Below are positions 57,701 to 59,180 of a stretch of 64,000 nt of DNA, piece after piece; within the stretch, counting starts at the first letter, position 1, and every line of letters begins with the position of its first letter. The stretch covers positions 870,001 to 934,000 of the forward strand of contig JAEMWC010000010.1 in NCBI GenBank assembly GCA_016490735.1, written 5' to 3'. The DNA comes from Pachyseris speciosa (taxonomy: Eukaryota; Cnidaria; Anthozoa; Scleractinia; Pachyseridae). Below the pieces are notes generated by a model. The model searched no databases. It was not told the origin of the DNA and saw only the letters and a program-made list of their open reading frames with translations. Both the position numbers and the translations under genes were made by a program.

Positions 57701-58918
57701 AATTCAAGCTGATCAAGCGGTGTTTTGATATACTTGTTTGCAGTAGTATACAGCATGACACCGCCTAACAACAAATTCAGACAGTTAAAATCAGCCTAGC
57801 CCCAAAATATGTTTTTCTGCAAACAGAAAAGTATTGCATCCTTTCCAAAAACATTTGGCCTTTACCGCAAAAGCTCTTATTAAACCCACCTATCTCTATT
57901 AACCACCCCCTCACTAATAAGCCCCCCGTTTGGAAGTCGGTTTTTGAAATAAGCCCCCCCTCTCTAATGAGGCCCCCCTTGGGACACAAGATTTTGCAAT
58001 CAGTCCCTCCCGTTCCCTCTTATGAAACCCACTTCATGTGGCCCAATTGGTTATTTATTAAACAATATTTTAGTTCCACTGCAGTTGTTGGAGTTTTGTA
58101 CAAAAACTATTGTAAGATGAAAACAGTGTGTTTAAGATTTGAAATAAGCCTTAAGCTGTTAACAGTGTCGCTAAAGCCCAGCTTTTTGGCACGTTCATCT
58201 AAAATAAGAACTCCTGGCAGTTTTGGGATGCTGTTTACTCATTGCAGTGACGAAGTTTCAAGATGAATTTGGATGTTTGTGGTGAATAAAACAGCTAGGT
58301 CTAATAGCCAAGATAAGTATCAAATCTGTTTTGTTGACATGTATTTGGTTATTAATATTTCTGGTGGATTTCACAGTATTTTGCATTTTTGTTTTTGGGG
58401 GGGGGGGGGGGGGATTTTGCGGGATTTTTCGCGGATTTACCTCAATTTTGTGGTTCCATGACTGCGCGAAATATCAGAAGAACTGTAGTTTAGTATAAAC
58501 TCACAGGCGCACAACAAACTTACAGTACCAGGTTTTAAACCTTGAATGTCTTGATAACAAACAGATGGTTAAAGTGTAGACACCATAGACTTAAAGATAA
58601 TTATAGAAAATAATAATCATCACATTATGCAGCGAGCCTGGATAATATTAAAACTGACAACAAATAATTCTAGGAATTCCAAGTCCAAATTTACCGTGAA
58701 AATTCACACCTTTGATTCCTAGGAGTTCCCAGGAACCAATACCTAGGAATTCCTAAATGATTGTATTTCACAAGGGAAGTGTGATAATCAACATACAGGT
58801 ATCTCACCTTTCCATTTTTTAGCTCCAAGAGTACCCATCATCACATCTTGTCCATCAATTGTGTACTTGGCACTAAAGCCTGCTTCACAATACCCATAGT
58901 GAAGATTCCCCATAAACT
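17323..58918 (-). CDS. Integrin alpha subunit gene, 21 internal exons (both ends missing)
   Basis: Single-pass membrane receptor subunit that pairs with integrin beta to bind extracellular matrix. The 21 exons total 1870 nt, about 623 codons once the one-base break in exon 15 is allowed for. The order is: propeller blade 3 (exons 1-2), blade 4 (exons 3-5), then three FG-GAP calcium loops: DLDDNKHTD (exons 6-7), DVNADKFQGD (exons 8-9) and DIDKNLYPD (exons 10-11). Leg (thigh and calf-like) sequence follows in exons 12-21, ending near GPEVVQTLS at the start of the last leg domain. Every intron is GT-AG and phases agree at each join apart from the exon 15 break. Signal peptide, blades 1-2, membrane segment and cytoplasmic tail are not in the window, so presence of an alpha-I domain and ligand class cannot be judged. 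Exons are listed separately. Confidence 0.93.
17429..18096. other. Intron 20, exon-proximal part
   Basis: Unique intronic sequence between exon 21 and a TTA microsatellite. Two short overlapping ORFs here (17411-17689) overlap exon 21 on the wrong frame or strand and have no family signature. Confidence 0.5.
18097..18224. repeat. TTA/TTG microsatellite
   Basis: Mostly TTA with an interior run of TTG and GTT variants; low-complexity intronic DNA. Confidence 0.95.
18225..18875. other. Intron 20, no feature recognised
   Basis: No exon, TIR or RNA feature identified. The two ORFs over 18561-18872 lack family motifs and run into the adjacent microsatellite. Confidence 0.4.
18876..19068. repeat. 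GAT/GGT/GAC microsatellite in intron 20
   Basis: About 190 bp of trinucleotide steps (GATGATGAT, GGTGGTGGT, GACGGT). It produces spurious ORFs of poly-Asp, poly-Ser, poly-Ile and poly-Met in several frames. Confidence 0.97.
19125..19208 (-). CDS. Integrin alpha exon 20
   Basis: Encodes SQDEDANDKDNKQTFSLVVK then FEADVEIKG, ending calf-1 with the family x-V-x-I-x-G turn. Acceptor CTTTAG, donor GTATGT, phase 2 to 2. A long GAT/GGT microsatellite starts about 57 bp past the donor. Confidence 0.88.
19209..19883. other. Intron 19 with an old SINE relic
   Basis: Positions 19468-19560 keep the ACCAGCTCCCGGTTGGCC lead-in and a degraded tRNA-like B-box region (GGGTTCG at 19516-19522) of the SINE family seen at 22.3 and 22.7 kb. 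The rest is unassigned. Confidence 0.45.
19884..19954 (-). CDS. Integrin alpha exon 19
   Basis: Encodes KSFGIKFSPGSVTKNFDLEV then EAS with a split Ser. Acceptor CCTCTAG, donor GTGCCT, phase 0 to 2. Weak on its own, but it supplies exactly the expected calf-1 strand and phase between exons 18 and 20. Confidence 0.85.
20037..20103 (+). repeat. AAT microsatellite plus LINE/SINE tail fragment
   Basis: Contains AAACTTTATTTCAAGAGGGT, also seen (with one T fewer) after the LINE end at about 22256. This marks it as a retroelement 3' tail. It is followed by AT-rich unassigned DNA to about 20388. Confidence 0.6.
20389..20494. repeat. AAT microsatellite
   Basis: Run of AAT/ATA triplets with few interruptions. 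Confidence 0.95.
20495..21512. other. Intron 18, no feature recognised
   Basis: About 1 kb of intron without a recognisable exon, TIR or RNA gene. The minus-strand ORF at 20883-21086 has no family motif and no matching splice phase for the integrin gene. Confidence 0.4.
21513..21580. repeat. AAT then AAC microsatellite
   Basis: Pure AAT run switching to pure AAC, immediately before the LINE fragment; probably a retroelement boundary repeat. Confidence 0.9.
21582..22262 (+). mobile_element. Non-LTR retrotransposon 3' end, RLE-type endonuclease region
   Basis: Open frame from the microsatellite edge, starting SECPKLAQTEYKRRHDN, the region that follows reverse transcriptase in R2-like and related LINEs. 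It continues with WDFTIQT, KPDIVVVEK, HIIDVACPGD and EEEKVNKYRDL, a PD-D-K nuclease arrangement, and then QKTVLLGSARILRQVLDC, the usual C-terminus. The canonical stop is absent: the frame runs into an ATG repeat at 22168. Reverse transcriptase is missing, so this is a 5'-truncated, inactive copy. It lies antisense to the integrin gene in intron 18. The clade is inferred from motif style. Confidence 0.75.
22168..22255. repeat. ATG/AAG microsatellite
   Basis: ATG repeats with a short AAGATG interior, placed between the LINE coding end and its AAACTTATTTCAAGAGGG tail. Confidence 0.95.
22322..22545 (+). mobile_element. tRNA-derived SINE, copy A
   Basis: Contains an A box (TTAGCTCAGTTGGTCGAGCA) and a B box (GGTTCGAGTCC), followed by a short GCCTGAA/TTTCAGGC hairpin and a TTTATTTTCACTAC tail. 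The lead-in ATATTACGAACCAACAAGAT matches copy B. The tRNA-like part does not fold as a clean cloverleaf, so this is a SINE and not a tRNA gene. Confidence 0.85.
22549..22666 (+). repeat. Half copy of fold-back repeat (see 36861-37024)
   Basis: About 117 bp almost identical to 36862-36979, including the TTATCAACGGAGTTGATAA palindrome and the ACAGGGATTCGATT end. It lacks the second, inverted arm present at 36980-37023. Confidence 0.85.
22715..22915 (+). mobile_element. tRNA-derived SINE, copy B
   Basis: Same family as copy A: lead-in ATATTACGAACCAACAAAAT, A box (GAGCTCAGTTGGTAGAGCGC), B box (GGTTCGAATCC) and the TTTATTTTCACTACTACTTA tail. Confidence 0.87.
22916..23441. other. Intron 18, exon 18-proximal part
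   Basis: No further element recognised, apart from a short stretch of AACGAA-like repeats near 23200-23250. Confidence 0.4.
23442..23528 (-). CDS. Integrin alpha exon 18
   Basis: Encodes GVECVRSPPDNDTVTVTCDI then GNPLVGKAT, matching the conserved C-D-x-G-N-P of the calf-1 domain. Acceptor TCTTCAG, donor GTGAGT, phase 0 to 0. Confidence 0.92.
23529..24314. other. Intron 17, distal part
   Basis: Unassigned intronic DNA with no exon or TIR pair recognised. Confidence 0.4.
24315..24751. mobile_element. Mariner-type MITE with perfect 27-bp TIRs
   Basis: TIRs at 24317-24343 and 24723-24749 are perfect inverted copies beginning CAGTAAAAACCCGCGTG and are flanked by TA on both sides, the Tc1/mariner target duplication. 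No transposase frame exists. The interior repeats the motif AAGAACCT in both halves. Perfect TIRs suggest recent mobility in trans. Confidence 0.92.
24804..25224. mobile_element. MITE with 8-bp target duplication
   Basis: The direct repeat TCTCTTTG (24804-24811 and 25217-25224) flanks an element whose ends are inverted: CCCGGAGAGGG and CACTCCCATA on the left, TATGGGAGTA and GCCCCGGG on the right. The left end holds an uninterrupted G tract. Interior motifs such as TTAAATAGGGT recur. An 8-bp duplication fits the hAT or P class; no transposase is present. Confidence 0.85.
25225..26755. other. Intron 17, middle part
   Basis: About 1.5 kb with no recognised exon. A 20-base stretch containing GCAAGGCATTGTGGT occurs twice near 26486-26532. 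ORFs here show no family motif. Confidence 0.4.
26756..27140. mobile_element. hAT-like MITE (degenerate)
   Basis: Ends are imperfect inverted repeats: GGGCGGCAATGATAC on the left against GGGCTGCAACGATAC read inward from 27140. Interior CGATACGAT and ATATCGCGAT motifs appear in both halves. No clear target duplication; TATGAG occurs near both ends but not flush with them. Confidence 0.6.
27333..27474 (-). CDS. Integrin alpha exon 17
   Basis: Encodes SDVHELRLGMVKDFVVQLEI then ENKAVDSAYTSKIKLKHP, the calf-domain L-x-L-G ... N-x-x-x-x-A-Y pattern. Acceptor GTCGACAG, donor GTAACA, phase 2 to 0. Confidence 0.9.
27609..27694 (-). CDS. Integrin alpha exon 16
   Basis: Encodes IPFEKKCRNQDTCSPDLVLN then GTLVFNPK and a split codon. 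The FEKxCxxxDxCxxDL cysteine pattern is conserved at the thigh/calf boundary of alpha chains. Acceptor TTCTTAG, donor GTAAAT, phase 0 to 2. Confidence 0.93.
27745..27945 (+). repeat. Dispersed CAAT-rich repeat family, copy 1
   Basis: Carries GACCAATCACAACAGATGCA, then a second CCAATCA motif, and near the end GTTGAGAAAGCGGCGCGAG. The same string of motifs recurs at 29.1 kb (inverted), 44.1 kb (partial) and 49.03 kb. It ends about 12 bp short of the exon 15 donor. Confidence 0.75.
27958..28085 (-). CDS. Integrin alpha exon 15 with one-base frame break
   Basis: Starts in phase 0 with DRDELGDVNSQLTFDVTISE. The second part reads as integrin only in another frame (CNGLCPALNAHKAKTWREL), which joins in phase with exon 16. 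The exon is 128 nt where a multiple of three is needed. Staying in the first frame gives a stop across the next splice. The switch falls at a run of five G on the plus strand (28015-28019), consistent with a single-base loss in a homopolymer. This may be a sequencing or assembly error, or a true lesion. Acceptor TTGCAG, donor GTAAGT. Confidence 0.85.
28690..28856 (-). CDS. Integrin alpha exon 14
   Basis: Longest exon here (167 nt). It encodes DLHIKYSIDLDKDNDRLRRV, FFWDELNQRKQFILESNYTL and then PNTEYRLEPKTAYL. It is joined to exon 13 across an 8.2-kb intron that holds the LTR retrotransposon. Acceptor TCTTACAG, donor GTATGA, phase 1 to 0. Confidence 0.88.
29085..29290 (-). repeat. Dispersed CAAT-rich repeat family, copy 2
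   Basis: Reverse-oriented copy of the 27.7-kb repeat: CTGATCACAACAGATACAAA and the sequence complementary to CTCGCGCCACTTTCTCGACC are recognisable. Lies in intron 13. Confidence 0.7.
29521..29774. repeat. 60-bp tandem repeat, about 4.2 copies
   Basis: Exact 60-bp register at 29521, 29581, 29641, 29701 and a partial fifth. Each unit holds GACTTTTCACTGACTTTCAG and GACTTGATACACAA. Related CCCTGACTTTTCACTGACC motifs flank it from 29330 to 29800, so it grew from a larger dispersed repeat. Confidence 0.93.
29830..30869. other. Intron 13, 3'-side part
   Basis: AT-rich intron without a recognised exon or element. A short GTT repeat lies at 30389-30405. Confidence 0.4.
30882..31182 (-). repeat. BEL/Pao 3' LTR
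   Basis: Same sequence as the 5' LTR except one substitution and one missing T near 31011-31025, and seven extra bases (GGGAATT) near the 30886 end. Confidence 0.92.
31183..31195 (-). promoter_or_regulatory. Polypurine tract
   Basis: Element-sense AATGGGGGGAGGG immediately before the 3' LTR start; this is the expected plus-strand primer position. Confidence 0.8.
31293..32410 (-). pseudogene. BEL/Pao integrase core and C-terminal domain, broken
   Basis: Integrase core in pieces: SCQGCRRFQ and VVGVDYAGP (first acidic residue) in one frame to 32203, then SLTRALFLDLLP, YSDNGRTFVGAA (second) and WWGGQFERMVGLVK (third) in the next frame to a TAA at 31598-31600. Past the TAA the same frame continues as a DUF5641-like stretch (KGEVVIIKSEERNRAHWKLG) to 31487. 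A shifted frame then carries RPIQHLYPLELSCD, ending near 31293. Breaks: a shift near 32235, the TAA, and a shift near 31480. Confidence 0.88.
32315..33445 (-). pseudogene. BEL/Pao RNase H and integrase zinc-binding region
   Basis: In frame with RT after the TAG. HAFGDASGKGVAAAVYA, IPRLELVSG and CWLDSTVALHWI give the RNase H acidic residues. HVGTSENPADLGSRG follows, then the integrase N-terminal zinc-binding area (RFTEKLVTQVHLGTLHGEV). The frame is lost by a one-base shift in an A-rich run near 32405. Confidence 0.9.
33446..34504 (-). pseudogene. BEL/Pao reverse transcriptase, ended by in-frame TAG
   Basis: 352 codons with RT signatures in order: TTKLRVVYDASARAYSG, GDIKQAFLQVRI, RALFGLTSSPF and the catalytic SLYVDDLISGG. 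The catalytic aspartates appear intact. The frame stops at a TAG (33446-33448), but the same frame continues without break into RNase H, so this is a single nonsense change and not the gene's end. Confidence 0.93.
34447..35736 (-). pseudogene. BEL/Pao gag zinc knuckles and aspartic protease
   Basis: The 429-residue frame starts PTISGTQPARIHDFYEKLLF, directly continuing gag after the shift. It holds cysteine/histidine knuckles CVYCGKQEHKSVDC and CFNCTGSKHRADDC and a third CQICQRRHHTCIC cluster (roughly residues 112-171). The protease active site VLLDTGAGSSYAS follows at about residues 207-219. It ends by a single-base shift near 34495, where the RT frame takes over. Confidence 0.9.
35723..36476 (-). 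pseudogene. BEL/Pao gag, N-terminal part, frame-broken
   Basis: Structural protein of the retrotransposon. A methionine at 36476 opens 46 codons (MEALTSELDVQLKLLK...) before a stop at 36333-36335. The match then continues in another frame, through a charged helical stretch, to LPKLVITRFRGDLTDWPRFW and NILTRKYGQTSEVVNAY, a DUF1759-type gag segment, stopping at 35723. At least two single-base shifts therefore disrupt gag (near 36335 and near 35740). Confidence 0.85.
36539..36556 (-). promoter_or_regulatory. Candidate tRNA primer-binding site
   Basis: In element sense, TGGCACCTCCGACGGGAC begins with TGG, the complement of a tRNA CCA end, six bases inside the 5' LTR. The tRNA species was not determined. 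Confidence 0.6.
36562..36856 (-). repeat. BEL/Pao 5' LTR
   Basis: Element-sense sequence starts TGTCGGAAATCGTGTG at 36856 and ends ...TCTAACA at 36562. It matches the other LTR almost base for base. Promoter and polyadenylation functions are expected of an LTR; no specific motif is claimed. Confidence 0.92.
36857..37032. mobile_element. Fold-back repeat inserted at the exon 13 splice donor
   Basis: A perfect 44-bp inverted repeat (36921-36964 with 36980-37023, 15-nt loop) follows about 60 bp shared with the partial copy at 22.55 kb. The element is bounded by copies of TAAGCATACCTTT: one at 37024-37036 covering the real donor of exon 13, the other at about 30870-30882, now separated by the LTR element. 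The 13-14 bp duplication suggests target-primed insertion of a SINE-like repeat before the BEL/Pao element arrived. Confidence 0.8.
37033..37091 (-). CDS. Integrin alpha exon 13
   Basis: Encodes CLNVSLVISYKDVVTETQTK, the thigh-domain Cys-x-N-V-S motif. Acceptor TTTACAG, donor GTATGC, phase 2 to 1. The donor and first intron bases lie in a 13-14 bp duplication made by a repeat insertion (second copy at about 30870-30883), so the splice site survived because it was copied. Confidence 0.88.
37262..37530. repeat. GAT microsatellite in intron 12
   Basis: About 270 bp of GAT with GGT, GAC, GAA and AAT variants, between exons 12 and 13. It yields spurious poly-His and poly-Met frames. Confidence 0.97.
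37840..37947 (-). CDS. Integrin alpha exon 12
   Basis: Completes the split Arg and encodes SKTVVEVVVAIKPSKQRISL and SNDSLCDLQWAKLK, the start of the thigh domain. Acceptor TTTTGAAG, donor GTAAGT, phase 2 to 2. Confidence 0.9.
37976..38030. repeat. Imperfect direct repeat flanking a 9-kb interval, left copy
   Basis: Shares GTAAAACCGATAACATGTAAACTC-like sequence and CCGAGAAGGGTTCTG with 47125-47184. Lies just outside the left copy of a 44-bp inverted repeat. Confidence 0.65.
38076..40940. other. Intron 11, no gene recognised
   Basis: About 2.9 kb of intron. Short ORFs at 38755, 39298, 39737 and 40237 show no family motif. There is a T tract at 38880-38895. No exon with integrin phase or sequence was found, as expected inside this intron. 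Confidence 0.45.
40950..43768. repeat. 105-bp higher-order minisatellite, about 27 copies
   Basis: The period of 105 bp is made of two related subunits of 57 and 48 bp. Both share a core with GGATGTGTTTGTGACGTCTT and AAGATCTTGCAAAACTCTAC; they differ in the spacer (CTTCTTGCCTTCTGT versus TCGTGT). Both edges are more diverged than the middle. Because 105 is a multiple of three and the unit lacks stops in one frame per strand, it creates an 827-codon frame on plus and frames of 449 and 379 codons on minus. These are by-products of the repeat, inside an intron. Confidence 0.97.
43769..46161. other. Intron 11, middle part
   Basis: Contains a partial copy of the CAAT-rich repeat (44067-44165) and a stretch with repeated GCTGGCTGG and TTGCTGG words (45510-45660). 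Positions 45783-45840 are a reverse copy of 46900-46985. No gene seen. Confidence 0.45.
44067..44165 (+). repeat. Dispersed CAAT-rich repeat family, copy 3 (partial)
   Basis: Keeps AATCACAACAGATGCAAACA and CAAAACCAAAAGCAATTA but loses the second half seen in copies at 27.7 and 49.03 kb. Confidence 0.65.
46162..46333. mobile_element. Fold-back MITE with about 47-bp TIRs
   Basis: Left arm AGCCTGGGACCAGGCTCCGC... to 46210 and right arm from 46287 are imperfect inverted copies containing TTAAGGA and AAAGAAGGAA blocks. The spacer of about 75 bp has no coding potential. Confidence 0.85.
46958..47091. repeat. GGGATCATTTGCGGTCC short tandem repeat
   Basis: Six copies of GATCATTTGC in about 125 bp with variable 15-40 bp spacing, ending in the inverted-repeat end at 47091. 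Confidence 0.9.
47125..47184. repeat. Imperfect direct repeat flanking the 9-kb interval, right copy
   Basis: AGTAAAACCCGATCACATGT and GTCCGAGAAAGGTTCTG match the left copy at 37976-38030 in the same orientation. Confidence 0.65.
47297..47419. mobile_element. Small fold-back element in intron 11
   Basis: TCTATGTGGATCTGTTGCAGG at one end pairs with the complement of ACAACAGATCCACCATAGA at the other, and internal GGTCAAAATGATTTTAACCT pairs with AGTTAAAATCATTTTGACCT. Confidence 0.8.
47699..47744 (-). CDS. Integrin alpha exon 11
   Basis: A 46-nt exon encoding DIVVGAYGSENAVIM plus a split Arg, the last propeller strand and exit to the leg (family pattern DxxVGAYxSxxxxxxR). Acceptor TCTCTAG, donor GTAAAT, phase 1 to 2. 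The following intron 11 is about 9.75 kb. Confidence 0.93.
48243..48333 (-). CDS. Integrin alpha exon 10
   Basis: Encodes KIIGSQVKPGIKLFGISLAG then NIDIDKNLYPG-split, the blade 7 FGxSLxGxxDxDxNxYPD pattern that carries the third calcium loop. Acceptor TTTCCAG, donor GTAAGA, phase 0 to 1. Confidence 0.94.
48517..48707. mobile_element. TTTAA-flanked fold-back MITE
   Basis: TTTAA at 48517-48521 and 48703-48707 flanks GCCTGGTTTTCACTAGCGAC and its inverse. The interior is made of GCGCAAGCACAAG-type words on both arms. Lies in intron 9; no coding capacity. Confidence 0.87.
49032..49238 (+). repeat. Dispersed CAAT-rich repeat family, copy 4
   Basis: ACTCTGACCAATCACAACAG, a second CCAATCAGAA motif, and GTTGAAAAAGTGGCGCGAG near the end, as in copy 1. 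It ends three bases before the TTAA of the next element. Confidence 0.75.
49241..49625. mobile_element. TTAA-flanked fold-back MITE next to exon 9
   Basis: TTAA at 49241-49244 and 49622-49625. The TIRs read GCCTTGGCCAAACGGACTCG inward from both ends. The interior is built from GCAAGT and CGCAAG words, and 49301-49320 repeats a TIR-like GGCCAAACGAGCTCG, so it may contain a nested partial copy. The TTAA target suggests the piggyBac class. The element ends 18 bp from the exon 9 donor. Confidence 0.87.
49644..49741 (-). CDS. Integrin alpha exon 9
   Basis: Encodes DVAIGAPWEGDDGSGAVYIY then FGSSSGIKLPYAQ, the blade 6 DVAIGAP strand and its GAVYIY partner. Acceptor CTGGCAG, donor GTTTAA, phase 1 to 0. 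A TTAA-flanked fold-back element ends about 18 bp past its donor. Confidence 0.95.
49742..50661. other. Intron 8
   Basis: Intron between exons 8 and 9, with a C/T tract at 50477-50497. ORFs on the minus strand at 49848-50111 show no family motif. Confidence 0.45.
50662..50770 (-). CDS. Integrin alpha exon 8
   Basis: Encodes the blade 6 strand VNAHFGEAIASVGDVNADKF, with a DxNxDxxxD calcium loop completed in the next exon. Acceptor TCGCCAG, donor GTATAC, phase 0 to 1. Confidence 0.94.
51151..51235 (-). CDS. Integrin alpha exon 7
   Basis: Completes the calcium loop (KHTDILVGAPYF) and continues EGRVYMYLNNEK. The DILVGAP strand is diagnostic of FG-GAP repeats. Acceptor GTTTAG, donor GTTTGT, phase 2 to 0. 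Confidence 0.94.
51296..51420 (+). mobile_element. tRNA-derived SINE, copy C
   Basis: GGCTCAGTTGGTAGAGCACC (A box) and GGTTGAAACCC (B box), then a tail with CACTTAAGGTCCTTTGCAAC. It lacks the lead-in of copies A and B, so it is probably a different SINE family. Confidence 0.75.
51434..51647. mobile_element. Fold-back MITE with long imperfect TIRs
   Basis: TCTCGTACCCAGAGTCTTCG at the left and its near-inverse at 51627-51647; the inverted similarity extends over about 60 bp per arm (GGTCAGCGGTTG with CTAACCGCTGGCC). Lies in intron 6. Confidence 0.85.
51865..52008 (+). mobile_element. Degenerate tRNA-SINE with AAT tail
   Basis: A decayed A box (GCTCTATAATAATTGATAGAG) and the B-box-like GGTTCGAGTTGC are followed by TGCCTGAATAT and a long AAT tail. 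Confidence 0.6.
52066..52142. repeat. AAT then ATT microsatellite (inverted)
   Basis: ATAATAATAA joins directly to TTATTATTAT, giving a palindrome-like A/T trinucleotide tract. The right half is the tail of the minus-strand SINE that follows. Confidence 0.9.
52140..52415 (-). mobile_element. tRNA-derived SINE, copy D (minus)
   Basis: On the minus strand a tRNA-like head has an A box (TTGGCACAGTGGTGAGAGCG) and a B box (GGTTTGATTCC). A conserved body includes CTCTGGGTACTCCAG, and the tail ends with an ATT-rich run at 52140. Same strand as the host gene. Confidence 0.82.
52430..54270. other. Intron 6, 5'-side part
   Basis: About 1.8 kb without a recognised exon or element. Short plus-strand ORFs (52774, 53302) show no family motif. 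Confidence 0.45.
54271..54323 (-). CDS. Integrin alpha exon 6
   Basis: Encodes TGSYFGSVICAVDLDDN, the YFG strand and first half of the blade 5 calcium loop. Acceptor ATTTTCAG, donor GTAAGT. Ends in phase 2, so the calcium loop is split across introns. Confidence 0.92.
54607..54925 (+). mobile_element. tRNA-derived SINE, copy E, with duplicated tail
   Basis: A box (TAGCTCAGTTGGTTAGAGCA) and B box (GGTTCAAACCC) at 54777-54838, lead-in GACCTGCTCCCAACG resembling copies A and B, and a CCTGAATTTTTTTCAGG hairpin. The tail CTTCTTTTCGCAATTGCATA... also occurs upstream at 54608-54672, so two copies or a tail duplication are joined. The tRNA-like part is Thr-like but does not fold cleanly. Confidence 0.85.
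55018..55089 (-). CDS. Integrin alpha exon 5
   Basis: Encodes AHIYDYSFDQFSVSSP and a further eight residues ending PKDLK, the end of blade 4 (G-x-V-x-I-Y strand) and the link to blade 5. Acceptor TTTTTCAG, donor GTGACT, phase 0 to 0. Confidence 0.88.
55400..55636 (+). mobile_element. Degenerate SINE in intron 4
   Basis: Starts with a decayed A box (GGTATAGCTCAGTTGATAC) and continues with a body containing GTGGGACGTTAAAGAACCCA, a phrase typical of dispersed marine-animal SINEs. Family assignment is from memory of the phrase and is uncertain. Confidence 0.55.
55658..56003. repeat. GAT/GAG/GGT microsatellite with internal duplication
   Basis: About 345 bp of GAT, GAG and GGT steps. A block of about 110 bp containing GATAATTATGATGATGATGA and CTGAGGATGAGG occurs twice (near 55730 and 55842). 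It lies in intron 4, antisense to the gene. Confidence 0.95.
56230..56273 (-). CDS. Integrin alpha exon 4
   Basis: Encodes DIVSGAPRANELKGK, the near-invariant DxVxGAPR segment of integrin alpha blade 4. Acceptor TTGTAG, donor GTAGGC; it moves the phase from 1 to 0. Confidence 0.92.
57257..57301 (-). CDS. Integrin alpha exon 3
   Basis: A 45-nt exon encoding GYAVASGKFSSSKKTG, the family GYSVAxGxF motif of blade 4. Acceptor TTCTAG, donor GTTTGT, phase 1 to 1. Small, but fixed by phase agreement with both neighbours. Confidence 0.9.
57302..57686. other. Intron 2
   Basis: Plain AT-rich intron; no element recognised. Confidence 0.5.
57687..57764 (-). CDS. Integrin alpha exon 2
   Basis: Starts by completing Gly after WK-G and encodes VMLYTTANKYIKTPLDQLEF then EDYMG, leading into the blade 4 GYxV motif. 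Acceptor TTGTTAG, donor GTATGT, phase 1 at both ends. Confidence 0.9.
57765..58807. other. Intron 1 with CCCCC-rich repeat
   Basis: 57880-58015 repeats TAAGCCCCCC-like words (about four), an apparent dispersed repeat. A pure G tract lies at 58397-58413. No coding exon seen. Confidence 0.5.
58808..58918 (-). CDS. Integrin alpha exon 1 (of this window)
   Basis: Acceptor TTTTCAG, donor GTGAGA. The first two bases finish a codon from an upstream exon not found here. The exon encodes CEAGFSAKYTIDGQDVMMG followed by GAKKWKG, the classic blade 3 pattern C-x-A-G-x-S-A ... G-A-x-x-W-x-G of integrin alpha chains. It ends in phase 1. Confidence 0.9.
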
Positions 58919-59080
58919 CTGAAAATTGACAGAAGAGTGATTTTCCACTGACTGGCCGAGTTCAACATGGAAAATGTTTTTCTTGTAAACCACTGGGGCC
59001 TGGCTATTTCCCAAAAATGCTCAGCAAACTGATACTAATTAATAATTAAAATCATTATAATTATATTAAAATAATTATTA
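58919..59080. other. Intron upstream of exon 1
   Basis: Acceptor tract of exon 1 and unassigned intron DNA. The preceding integrin exon was not recognised anywhere up to 64000. Confidence 0.45.
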
Positions 59081-59180
59081 TTCACCAAAGTGGAGATGAA
59101 TAGTACGTGGTGGATATTTACCGAGCCACAAAGGGGCGAGGTAGCTATATATCCACCACATGCACTGACACTGAGGTGAA
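59081..59180. mobile_element. Small fold-back element
   Basis: GTGGTGGATATTTACCGAGCC pairs imperfectly with GAGGTAGCTATATATCCACCAC, flanked by weaker TTCACCAAAGTGGAG / CTGAGGTGAA outer arms. Confidence 0.7.
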
